A DNA stretch of 64,000 nt from Sugiyamaella lignohabitans (GCF_001640025.1 NC_031673.1:1736001-1800000); one strand, 5' to 3'. Positions 51,982-61,746 are shown, counted from the first letter of the stretch. The notes: generated by a model not told the origin, from the sequence alone. Translations and numbers: made by a program.

Positions 51982-52034
51982 GCCTCCGGCGGCTGGGGCT
52001 CTGCCCCAGACCCCGTTGTGCTCGCTTCGCGAGC
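51982..52034 (+). repeat. GC palindromic element, left arm
   Basis: Only 29 bp after the BMT6 stop, so probably inside its 3' UTR. Hairpin TGGGGC-TCT-GCCCCA; stem GCTCGC-TTC-GCGAGC. Confidence 0.9.
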
Positions 52035-52294
52035 TTTCTGACTGCCTGTTTCTCATGCTGTCTGATGATAAAAAACTATGGATGGTGCTGTATCGATTCA
52101 GTGTATGTACAGCTGGTTTTGGCTGAGCCAGAGGAGCATTGGCATCTCGAGCGGAGCTCAATCACTATGCCCCTAGTCACTTTTGGTGACTGTAGTAACG
52201 GAAAGACGAGTTTTTTGACTTTTTTTCTATTTTATATTTTACAATAAAAAAACTCATTAAATTTTTGGGGTGGGGGTTAAAGTTGGCGAGACGC

Positions 52295-52968
52295 TTATTC
52301 CTCGTCCTCCTCCTCTTCCTCCTCCTCTTCTTCCTCCTCCTCGTTGTCAGAGACAATCAAGTTGAAGAATCTGATCTCGTAGACACCTCTAGCAGAAGCG
52401 ACGACACGGAGCCAGTCACGGAGAGAGTTCTTCTTAAGGAACTTCTTGGTAAGGTACTTGACGTACTTACCAGAGAACTTGGTGTAAGAGACAATGGTGA
52501 TCTTGTTACCGTCACGGGTAACAGTGATCTCGTCACCGAGGTTACCGGTACGGCCCTCAACCTTGATACGCTCGTGGAGGAACTTGACCAAGGAAGCGAC
52601 GTCAAGGAGCTCTTGCTCCTCGTTAGCAACAGCGTTGATAACGAACTTCTTAGCGACCTTTTGGTTCTTCTTGGTGGTTTTCTACAAATATGGTTAGCAT
52701 CAACAGCCTACTACTCGAGTAGAACAACAATCTAAATGTTGAAAAGTAGCAAAGCGTGGTGCCAATCAATATTTCATGATGTCTGACCGTTTCTCTTCCA
52801 TTTCGACTATTGAACTACTGTTGTTGAAGTGGTATCTTCTTTATAAATATTAGAAGGTTCGGAGGAAACAAAAGTACAGGATCCAGCAGATTATAGCTAG
52901 CTCCTCATCTCTATCTCTCTCCTTTGCTTCTCTCAATTTATAATGCTTTTACATACAACTGGAGCCAT
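52295..52968 (-). CDS. RPL22: 60S ribosomal protein eL22, four-codon first exon
   Basis: A component of the large cytosolic ribosomal subunit. Exon 2 (52295-52681) encodes KTTKKNQKVAKKFVINAV through to the acidic end. I place exon 1 at 52957-52968 (ATG GCT CCA GTT, protein MAPV) because it is followed by the classical donor GTATGT and gives MAPVKTTKKNQ, as in other eL22 proteins; the acceptor is TTTGTAG with GCTAAC just upstream. Intron 275 bp. Product 132 residues. The tail is a run of 12 Glu within DNEEEEEE...DEE, longer than usual and encoded by a GAG/GAA repeat. The first exon is an inference from splice signals. Confidence 0.9.
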
Positions 52969-53135
52969 TTTTGATTTTTTTGTACTTTGTTGGTGGTATT
53001 AACACTGAACAGAAAGAGACTGAATCTCGTGAACTGCCTATATTGAAATGTATTGTTAGATGCATGGTGATTTTTCACCTGTATAATTCCCTAAATAGGA
53101 AATGTAACAGTCACATATCAGTTATTATCCATATT

Positions 53136-53143
53136 GTCACGTG
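53136..53143 (+). promoter_or_regulatory. GTCACGTG box upstream of RPL22
   Basis: GTCACGTGAT 168 bp before the proposed RPL22 ATG; Cbf1-type sites are frequent at ribosomal-protein promoters in non-Saccharomyces yeasts. Confidence 0.5.
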
Positions 53144-53902
53144 ATACTCGACTCGAATGTCTATGCAGGGTCTTCCCTTTCGAGTAGCTGTAAGTATGTA
53201 AAGATTGGGTACTTTCTTATAATTAATTAGGGAAGACCACAAGCGTGATAAGTAAATTACTCATTAGGACGTTTTCCGTGCAGATGGCTCAACTTCGTAG
53301 CTTAGTAATGGGTTATTGGAGGTGTCAGAATGTGCATTAATGTAAGGGCAACTTGAAGATTAGGAGTTTTGGCAGCAAGTTGTTCCTTTGTAGCTCTTTT
53401 CGGGTTTGTTTGCAGTTTACTTTCGGAACACATTATTATCCAGTAGTTATACTTTAATACCCTCTGATGTAAAATAATTTATACGATGCTGCATGACTTT
53501 CACACAGTTCTAATAACCTCGTAGCGAAGTCAACCTTCAGCAGATTTCTAGTCAACTCAAAACATAAACGTTCGCCGGACGGCTTTCATAGAAATACGTG
53601 CAAACATTAGCACACTTCTTTGGTCAACAGTATAGCTATATAATCCCCTCTTCATTGGACGAGGGCCCTATACCTTAAATTGCACCAAAATTCGCCATGG
53701 CATATACCTCGCAGATTGTTTAATGTCCTCCTCTGCTCTACGAGTCTCAGAACTTTATTAGTTGCGAAATATATACCGAGAAGCTGAACTTTTAACCATT
53801 TCTCGTTTGGGATGCCTACCCAATCATCCATGCTGAATACCATTGATACGAAGGAAATTCACTAGGGCAGGGATATGCTTGTCTGTTTGTAACTTAATTG
53901 CA

Positions 53903-53945
53903 TTATCTTATCTTATCTTATCTTTCTTTTCTTTTCTTTTTTTTT
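53903..53945. repeat. TTATC / TTTTC microsatellite
   Basis: Four TTATC units followed by TTTCT-type units and a T run; simple repeat downstream of the acetyltransferase gene. Confidence 0.8.
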
Positions 53946-54099
53946 CAGACATTCAATTATTACACAAAGTAGAAGGTCGAACACTTTAACTTAGCAATAG
54001 GGACTATTGTATAAGCAGACAGCCCATGGAAAAATCTATTATATGCTCTAATACGGTCTAATACCCTTCAACAGACATTTCTCACCAGTAGTCTGATAC

Positions 54100-54714
54100 C
54101 TATAAATTTTGATCTAAAATTAATGCAAATCTCTCTTCATCTCTAACTTGATAAGGAACAAGCTTAATAGCTCCATCTTTAGCGAGCTGAACAAATTTAA
54201 AGCCCACGCTTTCAAATGTCTTTCTACTGCCAATATTACCAGCAAAGCAATTGCCGTAGAAGTGAGATATCTTATACTGCTTAACACCGACTTCATATAC
54301 CAAAGCCCTTAGAGCGGCAGAGGTTATGCCCTTTCGTCTATAGTCAGTGTCAAGCCAGAAACCAAAGATGGCAAATGGCTCTTTTAAATTGGGATCAGGA
54401 ATATGACCCTCTTGTCCCTTGACAATTTGTGATGGCCGTATATCAATACAGCCAATCAAAGTTGGTGAAGAAACTTTCCTACTTCTGATACCCCATACGA
54501 GTGGATATAATACCTCCTTTTCCTGTTTTTCGCAGGAACTCAAAAAATCGATTGCATCCTGTAGTGTATAATTGTCAGTAGCAGGCCCGGCAAGGTTGTC
54601 GGTTATCTCAGGACGAATAAATGCGCGATACGTACTCTCACTGTCACTCAGGCGGACAGGAGAGAGATAATAATCTCCAAAAAGATCTATTTCATAAGTT
54701 TCTTTCACCGTCAT
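54100..54714 (-). CDS. GNAT-family N-acetyltransferase (RimJ-like, 204 aa)
   Basis: Transfers an acetyl group from acetyl-CoA to an amine; substrate unknown. One exon from ATG 54714. The N-terminal YYLSPVRLSDSESTYRAF is the usual first strand/helix. A conserved core FAIFGFWLDTDYRRKGITS (about 110-128) holds the acetyl-CoA pyrophosphate loop R-R-K-G-I-T. ISHFYGNCFAGNIGSRKTFESVGF (about 145-168, two pieces) is the motif-B region with the SRK..E..GF signature of this group. Length is typical of fungal stand-alone GNAT proteins. No targeting signal. Confidence 0.88.
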   Translation of the reverse strand: MTVKETYEIDLFGDYYLSPVRLSDSESTYRAFIRPEITDNLAGPATDNYTLQDAIDFLSSCEKQEKEVLYPLVWGIRSRKVSSPTLIGCIDIRPSQIVKGQEGHIPDPNLKEPFAIFGFWLDTDYRRKGITSAALRALVYEVGVKQYKISHFYGNCFAGNIGSRKTFESVGFKFVQLAKDGAIKLVPYQVRDEERFALILDQNL

Positions 54715-54932
54715 TTTGTTTGAATATAATTAACTACATCACGAAGCAAAGCGTACATATATACTTCTAGGACATGATGGCACGGCATCACCAATGTACT
54801 CAGACTTGAATCATATGCAGGTACATGACACATTTAACGGTATATGACTCACATCAAAATTTCTCGGAGAACAGTCATAAACCAAACTAAGTAAAGCAGA
54901 GAAAGCCAGATTTCCAGGGGTTGTAGACGTAA

Positions 54933-54992
54933 CGACTCGAGCGAAGCGAGAGGAGCCGTGGGGTCTGGGGCGAAGCCCCAGCCGCCGGAGGC
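54933..54992 (-). repeat. GC palindromic element, right arm
   Basis: Stem CTCGAGCGAAGCGAG, hairpin TGGGGC-GAA-GCCCCA, outer GCCGCCGGAGGC. Its last bases begin the tandem duplication described next. Confidence 0.9.
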
Positions 54993-55090
54993 AGGTCCGT
55001 TCCCCATGAACATATACAAAAATATAAATATCTAAACCCGACGTTGCCCCAGATGTCTTCGAAAGCTTCAAATCGTGGCTTTCCTTAGGG
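54987..55090 (-). repeat. Tandem duplicate of the RAD28 3' end, outer copy
   Basis: Matches 55105-55219: GGAGGCAGGTCCGTTCCCC, CTAAACCCGACGTTG, CCCAGATGTCTTC, AAAGCTTCAAA and CGTGGCTTTCCT occur in the same order in both. Non-coding now; it repeats the last ~20 codons of RAD28 plus the 3' flank. Confidence 0.9.
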
Positions 55091-55104
55091 CCGCCCCAGA
55101 CCCC

Positions 55105-55219
55105 GGAGGCAGGTCCGTTCCCCCATAAATGTTACATAAAAATAAATAAATAAAATTATCTAAACCCGACGTTGTCCCAGATGTCTTCAAAAGCTTCAAA
55201 ATCGTGGCTTTCCTCAGGG
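55105..55219 (-). repeat. Tandem duplicate of the RAD28 3' end, inner (functional) copy
   Basis: Contains the RAD28 stop codon region. Between the two copies 55091-55104 reads CCGCCCCAGACCCC, a fragment of a GC element, so the duplication breakpoint lies in or beside an element. Confidence 0.9.
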
Positions 55220-56480
55220 CCTTTCTTGCCAGATATATGAGAGCACCAGGCCGATATAGTCCCGTCGAAAGCTCCAGAATAGAACTCCAACGAGCCTCTG
55301 TTGCGTGCAGTTATACAGGCCGTTCTTGGTAGTGTCGCGTGAGAACCTCTATTCAGTCGCTTCATCATCTTTCCGTCCTCTAATCGGTACATATAAATCT
55401 CTCCATTATCAGAAGGGAAAAACAAGTATGGAGTTTTCAAATCGCCATCAGAGCTCAAACTTGGAATCACCGTCTGAATATGTCTATTACGCACGAGCGG
55501 TCCGAAATTAACAAGAAGATTTCTTCCTCCTGGTTCATGAAGTGACCACACTCTCAACTTTTCGTCATTTCCCGTCGACACTAGATACCCGCCGTCATGA
55601 GTCCAGATCAAGCCGTTGACGGCACTACGATGAGCACGACGGTATTGAACAGCAGTATTATTCGGAGTTTGGTTGACTTGTTGCATGTCCAAACTACACA
55701 CACAAGCATTACTTCTACGAATATCCCATAATCTAACAGTGCCATCTGACCCTCCTGATGCCAGAATATTGGCATCTGTGGGAGACCACTTGACAGATAT
55801 CACACTGCCATTATGTGCCGTCAGAGTATGTGTTGAAGACGTAGTTCTCAAATCCAGCAGTCTGATTAACGGGTGGTCTGCAGCAGTAGCAACTAGACAA
55901 TGGTCGCCGACCATAGACATATCAACCGAATAGATTCTAGTCTCTAAATTGAAAGAATAAGCCTCTTCAAACGACTCCGAGTCCCAGACCTTCGCGGTTC
56001 CATCAAACGACGACGTCACAAACATTCCATTATCAAACGGCCACCATAACACAGTCGACACTCCAAACTTGTGGCCCGATTTACGAGGAATCGTGCCAAC
56101 ACATTTGACTGACGGTTCTTCATGAACATACAGCCGCCCTTTCGGTGAAGTATCATCGGCGATATCGTCCGTTTCTTCATGTCCACTGACATCCAAATCC
56201 CAAAGTCGTATACTCGAATCAGCTCCTCCCGAGAGCATACTACAAACCACCGTTAGTCACCCATAGTTATATATCTACTAATTCAGAACCATTCGTTCAT
56301 TACTCACAATCGTCGTTCGAGATTATCAATCGACAGCGAATTGACTGCACCCGTGTGCTTGACCGGAAACACGGGCGAATCCCGCAATCTCAGCGACCCG
56401 TATAAGTACTCATTAATACCGTGTCGATACTGGGCCGGACTCGTCTTTAAGCACTCCCGTTCGACTCTCAACCTGTTCAT
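55156..56480 (-). CDS. RAD28: WD-repeat protein, CSA/ERCC8 (Rad28) orthologue, one intron
   Basis: The substrate receptor of the transcription-coupled nucleotide-excision repair ubiquitin ligase (Cockayne syndrome A family). Exon 1 56308-56480 begins MNRLRVERECLKTSPAQY; the intron (56240-56307, 68 bp) has donor GTGAGT, GACTAAC and TTTGTAG; exon 2 55156-56239. The junction gives ERRFMLSGGADSSIRLWD, matching the CSA pattern. Product 418 residues (human CSA 396). WD repeats include VLWWPFDNGMFVTSSFDGTAKVWD, ISVKWSPTDANILASGGSDG, GLIWTHDGGYLVSTGNDEKLRVW and YSGAFDGTISAW (each shown in part). The acidic C-terminus ESHDFEAFEDIWDN resembles the CSA tail. Its 3' end is tandemly duplicated downstream. 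Confidence 0.88.
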
Positions 56481-56562
56481 TCGGCCATCAGTGTATATAT
56501 ATGAAAGTGGTGAAGTTGCAAGCCGCGTGACAGATCGGCCAAAACCGGTTCATGGGCCTGGT

Positions 56563-56693
56563 GCCTCCGGCGGCTGGGGCTTCGCCCCAGACCCCGTTGC
56601 TCCTCTCGCTTCGCTCGAGTCGTTCCGTCGACGGCCCCAGCAGCTCGCGAAGCGAGCACAACCAGGTCCGGGCGGAGCCCGGCCGCCGGAGGC
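56563..56693. repeat. GC palindromic element, two arms, 131 bp, covariant right stem
   Basis: 47 bp beyond the MDM1 stop. Left arm standard (TGGGGC-TTC-GCCCCA). The right arm has CCGGGC-GGA-GCCCGG with both sides of the closing pair changed, and stem GCTCGC-GAA-GCGAGC. Confidence 0.9.
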
Positions 56694-56739
56694 AGGCCCA
56701 CGGCATGCGTAAGTGTCGTAAGTCGTTAAATAAATAGTT

Positions 56740-59700
56740 CTACAGACTGCCGTCGTCGTCTTGTGTGAGTTCGGGGAATAGCTCTTTGAGGAGCATGTCC
56801 GTCAGGCTGAAGACGAGGTATGTGTTGAGGATCTGGTTTTGGTACATGCTGAAGAGATGGCGTGCTGCGTATCGCGAGCTGGACCCGCCGATGACTCGTG
56901 CTGACGCGTTGTAGATGAGCTGTTGCAGCAGAATCATGGCGTCGTGGCGCGTTTTGATCTTTTCAGATGCTGTTCGAGGAGGGGCTGATTTCTTGAGTGA
57001 CCCGCCAGGCCACACAGAGTTGCGGACGGTTTGAATCACGTCTGTGACTGATTTGACAGAGGTTAGACTGGAAACAACGTCTCGTACTTTTTTCTCGATT
57101 GTTCCTCCTAACAGTTGTTGAAGCACCACGACTACAGCACGGCCTCTTAGCCAGTTGTCGCCAGCATCGATGCCAAATACTTCGATAAACAGATTGCAAA
57201 TTGGCTGTATGAACTGGTTACGGCCCGTGGTTGCCTTCGTAGCAGCCACTTCGTCTGCCAGCCCGCTGTCAGTTTCTACGAGAATGGACGGGATGGCCCG
57301 ACGACGTGACGAGTTCGAGATGGAGTCGTCTTGTGAGTCAAAACTGAGAGCTGAGCTGGAAAGACTGGGTGATCCATGTGGAGACCCAGAATCGGCTGTT
57401 GACGGTGCCAGAGAGTCAACTGAGAACGTTTCGGATGACAGGAACAGCCGGAATGCTTTACTTTGACACACGTCAGGCATTTTGAGTAGCTCTTTGAGAT
57501 ACTTTTCAAGGGCCACTCTTCTGGCATCGACTAGTGTCTTTGGCTGGAACTTGAGAAACACCCGTTTACGTGGGAAATCAAGTTTTCGCACTCCGGCAAA
57601 CTGGTCTTTCAGATGCTGGTGGAGATCAAAAAATTGACTGTATCGACGAGCAACTATCCATCCGGCAGTCTGATTGCCTTCAGCATCGAGCTTCTGAACC
57701 TCGATAATATACAACACATACTCGCCTCCGTCTTCAATACCATGGACATATGACTGGATGAAAATGTCCGACTTGCCGTACAAACTGTTTTCGCTCTCTT
57801 GTACAATATACTGCTGTCTCTGAAGCTCTTTTCGGTGGATTTCTCTGTCCAAACTGGCTTTTGATTTCTGAAGAATCCGCAGTTGACTCTGGTTATTCGT
57901 GAGCTCGGCTTTTTTCAACAGAAAATCAACCACTTCTTCTTGGCTGTATAGATTAGCTATCTCTTTCGACAGCATGGTAATAGCTTCGGTCAGGCCAAGA
58001 TCACCTGGTGCTGCGAGATGTACATCTGGAAAGCTTTCTCCACCAACAAGCGAAAATTCTTCTTCATTATTATCATCATCAGAGTTTTCCTCGTCGAATT
58101 CATCTTCGGAATCAAACAATGCTCCTCTTCTTTTCTCTCTAGTGGGTGCATCGTTTTCTTCTCCTAACAACTCGCTGAGCCCTGCTCTGTCCTTTTTACT
58201 GGTTTTGATTCCAATTGGGCTAGTAGATGACGGACTAAGCTGGGTTGCTGAGTTTGTCTGAGGTGTTAATGAACTGGTGGATCCACTCATAATATCTTGG
58301 AATGCTTCTTCTACCGCCATTACAACTTTGGCGTTTTGCGTTTTGTCGAGCGCTGGATTGACAAGGACGCTGTTATCATCAGTGGTAATAGCATCCATCT
58401 GTAAATTGTCTATTGTTGAGCTGATTCTGTTGATTGGTGGAGGATTAGATGCAAGGTATTTGAGGTACAGGTCCGAGTTTTTGAATTTCGGTAGGTACTT
58501 AGCTTCCAGTGTCTTATAAATAGTCTGTTGAGTGGCCATTATCGCCTGTCGAGCTAGTTTATACTGAGAGACAGTGGCTTGTGGCGTGTTCACAAATGTT
58601 GACACCCGTTGATATGCTTCAGGAGTGATTTCCTTTAACCGGTGGGCGTCGTTGGCAAAATATTTGTAGTATATTTGTAAAATATCGGCTTTACTAGTGC
58701 CATCATCAATAAACAGTTCGTCTTGTTCGATATTAGGACTGTTGTTGTTCTCCTTTGCATCGCCGATGCTGAGTCCTCCCAAAGGATCCTGTTGATGAGG
58801 CGTATCATGGCGACTGAGAAGATGGTCATCTTCACCCTGTTTCCATAAACTGTTTACAGTGAGCCAAAATTGCAGAAGTTCAGTATGTCTCCGCTGGTCC
58901 ATGTACTCCATGAAATACAGTGAGCATGCCGAGTCGTTTAAAATATCAAGCAATGTGTAATCTTCTTGAGAAGCAGCAGGAGCAGCAGCTCCTGCTGCTG
59001 CCGCAGGGACCGATTTGGTGGCAGAATTGGCCATTCTCTCATTTTTAGGCGATGGACTCAGTAAAGAGCTAGCGAACATTGGTGCTGGCGACGACCGGCC
59101 CATGCTGCTCATTACCACAGTACTAGGAACTACTGCAAGAGACGATGGAGCAGTTGGAGCGTCAATCTGATGCGAAGCTGGTTTTGAGGTACTGGGTATA
59201 CCCGACAAGATTCCAATTTGTTTATCAATGGCAGCTTTGGCCTGTTCAAGACGACTAATAAACACTTTGTCATTCCCGTCTTTCACAGCCCGCTGTAGTT
59301 GAACTGATATGGAATACCTCGTCTGTCTGGCCTCAGCTAATGATTGACATTTATAAATGTTCCTAATAAATTTGTCAAATTTATTCTGGTCAGAATTTGG
59401 ACTGAATCTAAGACGAACCTGACGTGGCATGCCTTTAAGTCTCGACCTAGTACCAGTCACAGTTGTTGAACCGGTGTGTTGGTCAAGTGCCTCACGCAAT
59501 CGATTAACTTTGTTCTGGTCCTGGATAGTCGATCCGGCAGACCGAATAACAATCTGGTTCCAAAAGTCTGGATCAGACGTCATTTGTAAAATGGGCGACA
59601 GGACAGAATTAGCGACTATTTCAGTGACAAGTCTAGTAACAATTTTCGACTGCATTTCGCCTTCTTCGGCGACTTTCGAAAACAAAAGAGGCAGAATCTT

Positions 59701-60435
59701 TTCCACTCGACCAGCAAGCCATTTTTTCCTCTGTCCTTCATACTCGAAATTCTTAGTAAGAAAAGGACCATGTACATGAAGTTTCTGTCGATACTGACTA
59801 GCGATTTCAGCATCCAACTCAGCCGACGGGGTCAAATGACCACCCGACGACTTCTCTCTAATCGCAGAAACCGCAGACACATAGCGAGAAAAATGGTCTG
59901 TGACCAGCGGCATCACTGAACCGACCAAGAAATCAGCCCATTCCACCTTTGCCAGACGTTCACCAAGTTCACCTGTAGCGATACGTAACAACCGGTCCAC
60001 AGATGCACTAAACACTTTGTCACCCGAAAACTTCGAATACCACGACTGAATAAAGTCTCTATTAATAAGTTCTAACAGTCCATCAATCGAATCCGACAGA
60101 ACAAACGAGTCTGGGAATACCGGTGTCGGCAACGATTTATCTGAAGACAGATTAATCAGTTCCTGGGTCCATTTCGATTTCTCAACAAACGCGTACTGTC
60201 GAAACACCAGTCTCTCTCCCCTTTCACCTGACTCCTTTCTCTTCCTCTCCTGAAGCTCTGGAAGCCATAAAATAGCCAGTACATACACGCCAGCGGCCAC
60301 CAGCACGCCCAACCCGACCTCCACGACGTGTCCAACAACCCTCGTCAGCACCACTTTCAAGCTATACCCCAGAACACTGGCCCCGACCACCGCCAGCACC
60401 AGCACTTCCGGAGATATTTTCGCCAGCGAACTCAT
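56740..60435 (-). CDS. MDM1: Sorting nexin Mdm1 (PXA-RGS-PX-nexin C)
   Basis: An ER-anchored tether at nucleus-vacuole contact sites, involved in sphingolipid and fatty-acid handling and in mitochondrial/nuclear inheritance. I start at ATG 60435 (MSSLAKISPEVLVLAVVG). 1231 residues, no intron (yeast Mdm1 1127). Order: two hydrophobic segments within residues 8-58 that anchor it in the ER; PXA domain (about 75-290); RGS-like domain starting YTLLDILNDSACSLYFMEYM (about 490-680); acidic linker DSEDEFDEENSDDDNNEEE; PX domain (about 900-1015) with RRYSQFFDLHQHLK and the lipid-contacting PRKRVFLKF; nexin C domain with WLRGRAVVVVLQQLLGG (about 1085-1215). The complete order fits Mdm1/Snx13-type proteins. 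Confidence 0.93.
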   Translation of the reverse strand: MSSLAKISPEVLVLAVVGASVLGYSLKVVLTRVVGHVVEVGLGVLVAAGVYVLAILWLPELQERKRKESGERGERLVFRQYAFVEKSKWTQELINLSSDKSLPTPVFPDSFVLSDSIDGLLELINRDFIQSWYSKFSGDKVFSASVDRLLRIATGELGERLAKVEWADFLVGSVMPLVTDHFSRYVSAVSAIREKSSGGHLTPSAELDAEIASQYRQKLHVHGPFLTKNFEYEGQRKKWLAGRVEKILPLLFSKVAEEGEMQSKIVTRLVTEIVANSVLSPILQMTSDPDFWNQIVIRSAGSTIQDQNKVNRLREALDQHTGSTTVTGTRSRLKGMPRQVRLRFSPNSDQNKFDKFIRNIYKCQSLAEARQTRYSISVQLQRAVKDGNDKVFISRLEQAKAAIDKQIGILSGIPSTSKPASHQIDAPTAPSSLAVVPSTVVMSSMGRSSPAPMFASSLLSPSPKNERMANSATKSVPAAAAGAAAPAASQEDYTLLDILNDSACSLYFMEYMDQRRHTELLQFWLTVNSLWKQGEDDHLLSRHDTPHQQDPLGGLSIGDAKENNNSPNIEQDELFIDDGTSKADILQIYYKYFANDAHRLKEITPEAYQRVSTFVNTPQATVSQYKLARQAIMATQQTIYKTLEAKYLPKFKNSDLYLKYLASNPPPINRISSTIDNLQMDAITTDDNSVLVNPALDKTQNAKVVMAVEEAFQDIMSGSTSSLTPQTNSATQLSPSSTSPIGIKTSKKDRAGLSELLGEENDAPTREKRRGALFDSEDEFDEENSDDDNNEEEFSLVGGESFPDVHLAAPGDLGLTEAITMLSKEIANLYSQEEVVDFLLKKAELTNNQSQLRILQKSKASLDREIHRKELQRQQYIVQESENSLYGKSDIFIQSYVHGIEDGGEYVLYIIEVQKLDAEGNQTAGWIVARRYSQFFDLHQHLKDQFAGVRKLDFPRKRVFLKFQPKTLVDARRVALEKYLKELLKMPDVCQSKAFRLFLSSETFSVDSLAPSTADSGSPHGSPSLSSSALSFDSQDDSISNSSRRRAIPSILVETDSGLADEVAATKATTGRNQFIQPICNLFIEVFGIDAGDNWLRGRAVVVVLQQLLGGTIEKKVRDVVSSLTSVKSVTDVIQTVRNSVWPGGSLKKSAPPRTASEKIKTRHDAMILLQQLIYNASARVIGGSSSRYAARHLFSMYQNQILNTYLVFSLTDMLLKELFPELTQDDDGSL

Positions 60436-60530
60436 AACCACCACATAAACCAAGCCCGCACTGGCGTCGTAAATTCTGCTAACCCACCCTGCCCCACTGC
60501 TTCACGACTTTACGTCCACCCCCTATCCAA

Positions 60531-60538
60531 GTCACGTG
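60531..60538 (+). promoter_or_regulatory. GTCACGTG box upstream of MDM1
   Basis: 96 bp before the MDM1 ATG; Cbf1-type octamer. Confidence 0.45.
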
Positions 60539-60577
60539 GTTACCCCTGATCGACGGATTCAGGGGGGTGGTCAGACG

Positions 60578-60712
60578 GCCTCCGGCGGCTGGGGCTCCGC
60601 CCCAGACCCCGTGGCTCCTCTCGCTACGCTCGAGTCGTTGCGTCGGTGCTCCCAGAACCTCCTACGGAGCAGGAGCAACGGGGTCTGGGGCACAGTCTTA
60701 ACCGCCGGAGGC
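60578..60712. repeat. GC palindromic element, two arms, 135 bp, extended palindrome
   Basis: Left stem CTCTCGCTACGCTCGAG. The right inner hairpin is damaged (TGGGGC-ACA-GTCTTA). The flanks also pair: GGTCAGAC before and GTCTGACC after the element. Confidence 0.9.
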
Positions 60713-60874
60713 AGTCTGACCATCAAAGAATGTACCACCCAGTTACCAACCATATAACCACATCCCAACCAAACCCCCCCCCTCCCCAAATGTCACAGGA
60801 ACAATTTTAGCCCTTCACAGCGTGAACTATTAACAGAAACGGGGTATTTAGGGGCGGTAGAGGGGGGAACGGAC

Positions 60875-61019
60875 GGCCTCGGATGGCTGGGTCTGCGCTC
60901 CACGCCCCACACCTCGCGGCCCCTCTCGCTGCTCTCGAGTCGGGTCGTCGAGAGCTCTGGGTATCTCCTGCGAAGCAGGAGCCACGGGGTCTGGGGCGGA
61001 GCCCCAGCCGCCGGAGGCA
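60875..61019. repeat. GC palindromic element, two arms, left arm degraded
   Basis: The left arm reads GCCTCGGATGGC, TGGGTCTGCGCTCCA, stem CTCTCGCTGCTCTCGAG, all with changes. The right arm is intact with CTCCTGC-GAA-GCAGGAG. Confidence 0.82.
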
Positions 61020-61686
61020 GGCCCAGGCAAGATGCTAAGTGGGGCCGATTGGAGAACATTCCAGTGGTGCCGGATTGGGCGAGGAGCCGATCGATCGGAC
61101 GAGATCGAGGTGCGGTGGGGGGAAAACGGATAGAGGGAGACGGGGCCGTTAGAAGCAGGAACAGGCCCCGCTCTGTGCGTCGAGCAATCGCAGGATTTGT
61201 TCGATCAGGTATCGAGCTCGCAGAGAACGAACTCGATTGTCCCGTCGATGGCAGAAGGTTTTTCTATGTTTTATTGCCGGAGAGTTATAGGATTCGGGGA
61301 GAGTCAGTGGTCAGTTTGTGACAACCCTCTGGCTGGCTAAGTGGGGACTAGTGTTACACGGTCGTAAGTGGATATCGATTTAATACTGACTCACGAGAAA
61401 GCCTAACGTTAATTACAACGGATAAAGTCTAAAGCTAATCACACATGGACAGTCGATTAGAGTTTGGCCACGATGCAGGCTGTACACCTTACCAAATAAT
61501 ATCCAAACTCTATCCTGAAATTAAATTAAGAAATAAGATTAACCGTACCCGGCGCAGGGGGTCCAATTAGACTTTCCCGCCGCCCAATTACTCTAAAACA
61601 TGTGCCTGCTTCTTGCGCGGAGCTCTTCCCCAGACGTCCTCCTACAGAGTTCGTGTCAGACGGGGGGTTGAAGGGGGTGTGGGTCT

Positions 61687-61746
61687 GCCTCCGGCGGCTG
61701 GGGCTTCGCCCCAGACCCCACGGCTCCTCTCGCTGCGCTCGAGTCG
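61687..61746 (+). repeat. GC palindromic element, left arm
   Basis: Hairpin TGGGGC-TTC-GCCCCA; stem CTCTCGCTGCGCTCGAG. Preceded by GGGGGTGTGGGTCT. Confidence 0.9.

Larger units (their letters stand above)
52969..54099. other. Intergenic region upstream of RPL22
   Basis: AT-rich promoter of RPL22 with a GTCACGTG box, then about 900 bp without gene or GC element. 53903-53945 is a simple repeat. Confidence 0.65.
54715..55155. other. Intergenic between acetyltransferase and RAD28 with a tandem duplication
   Basis: Promoter of the acetyltransferase on the left, then a GC-element arm and a duplicated copy of the RAD28 3' end (54987-55090). Confidence 0.75.
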
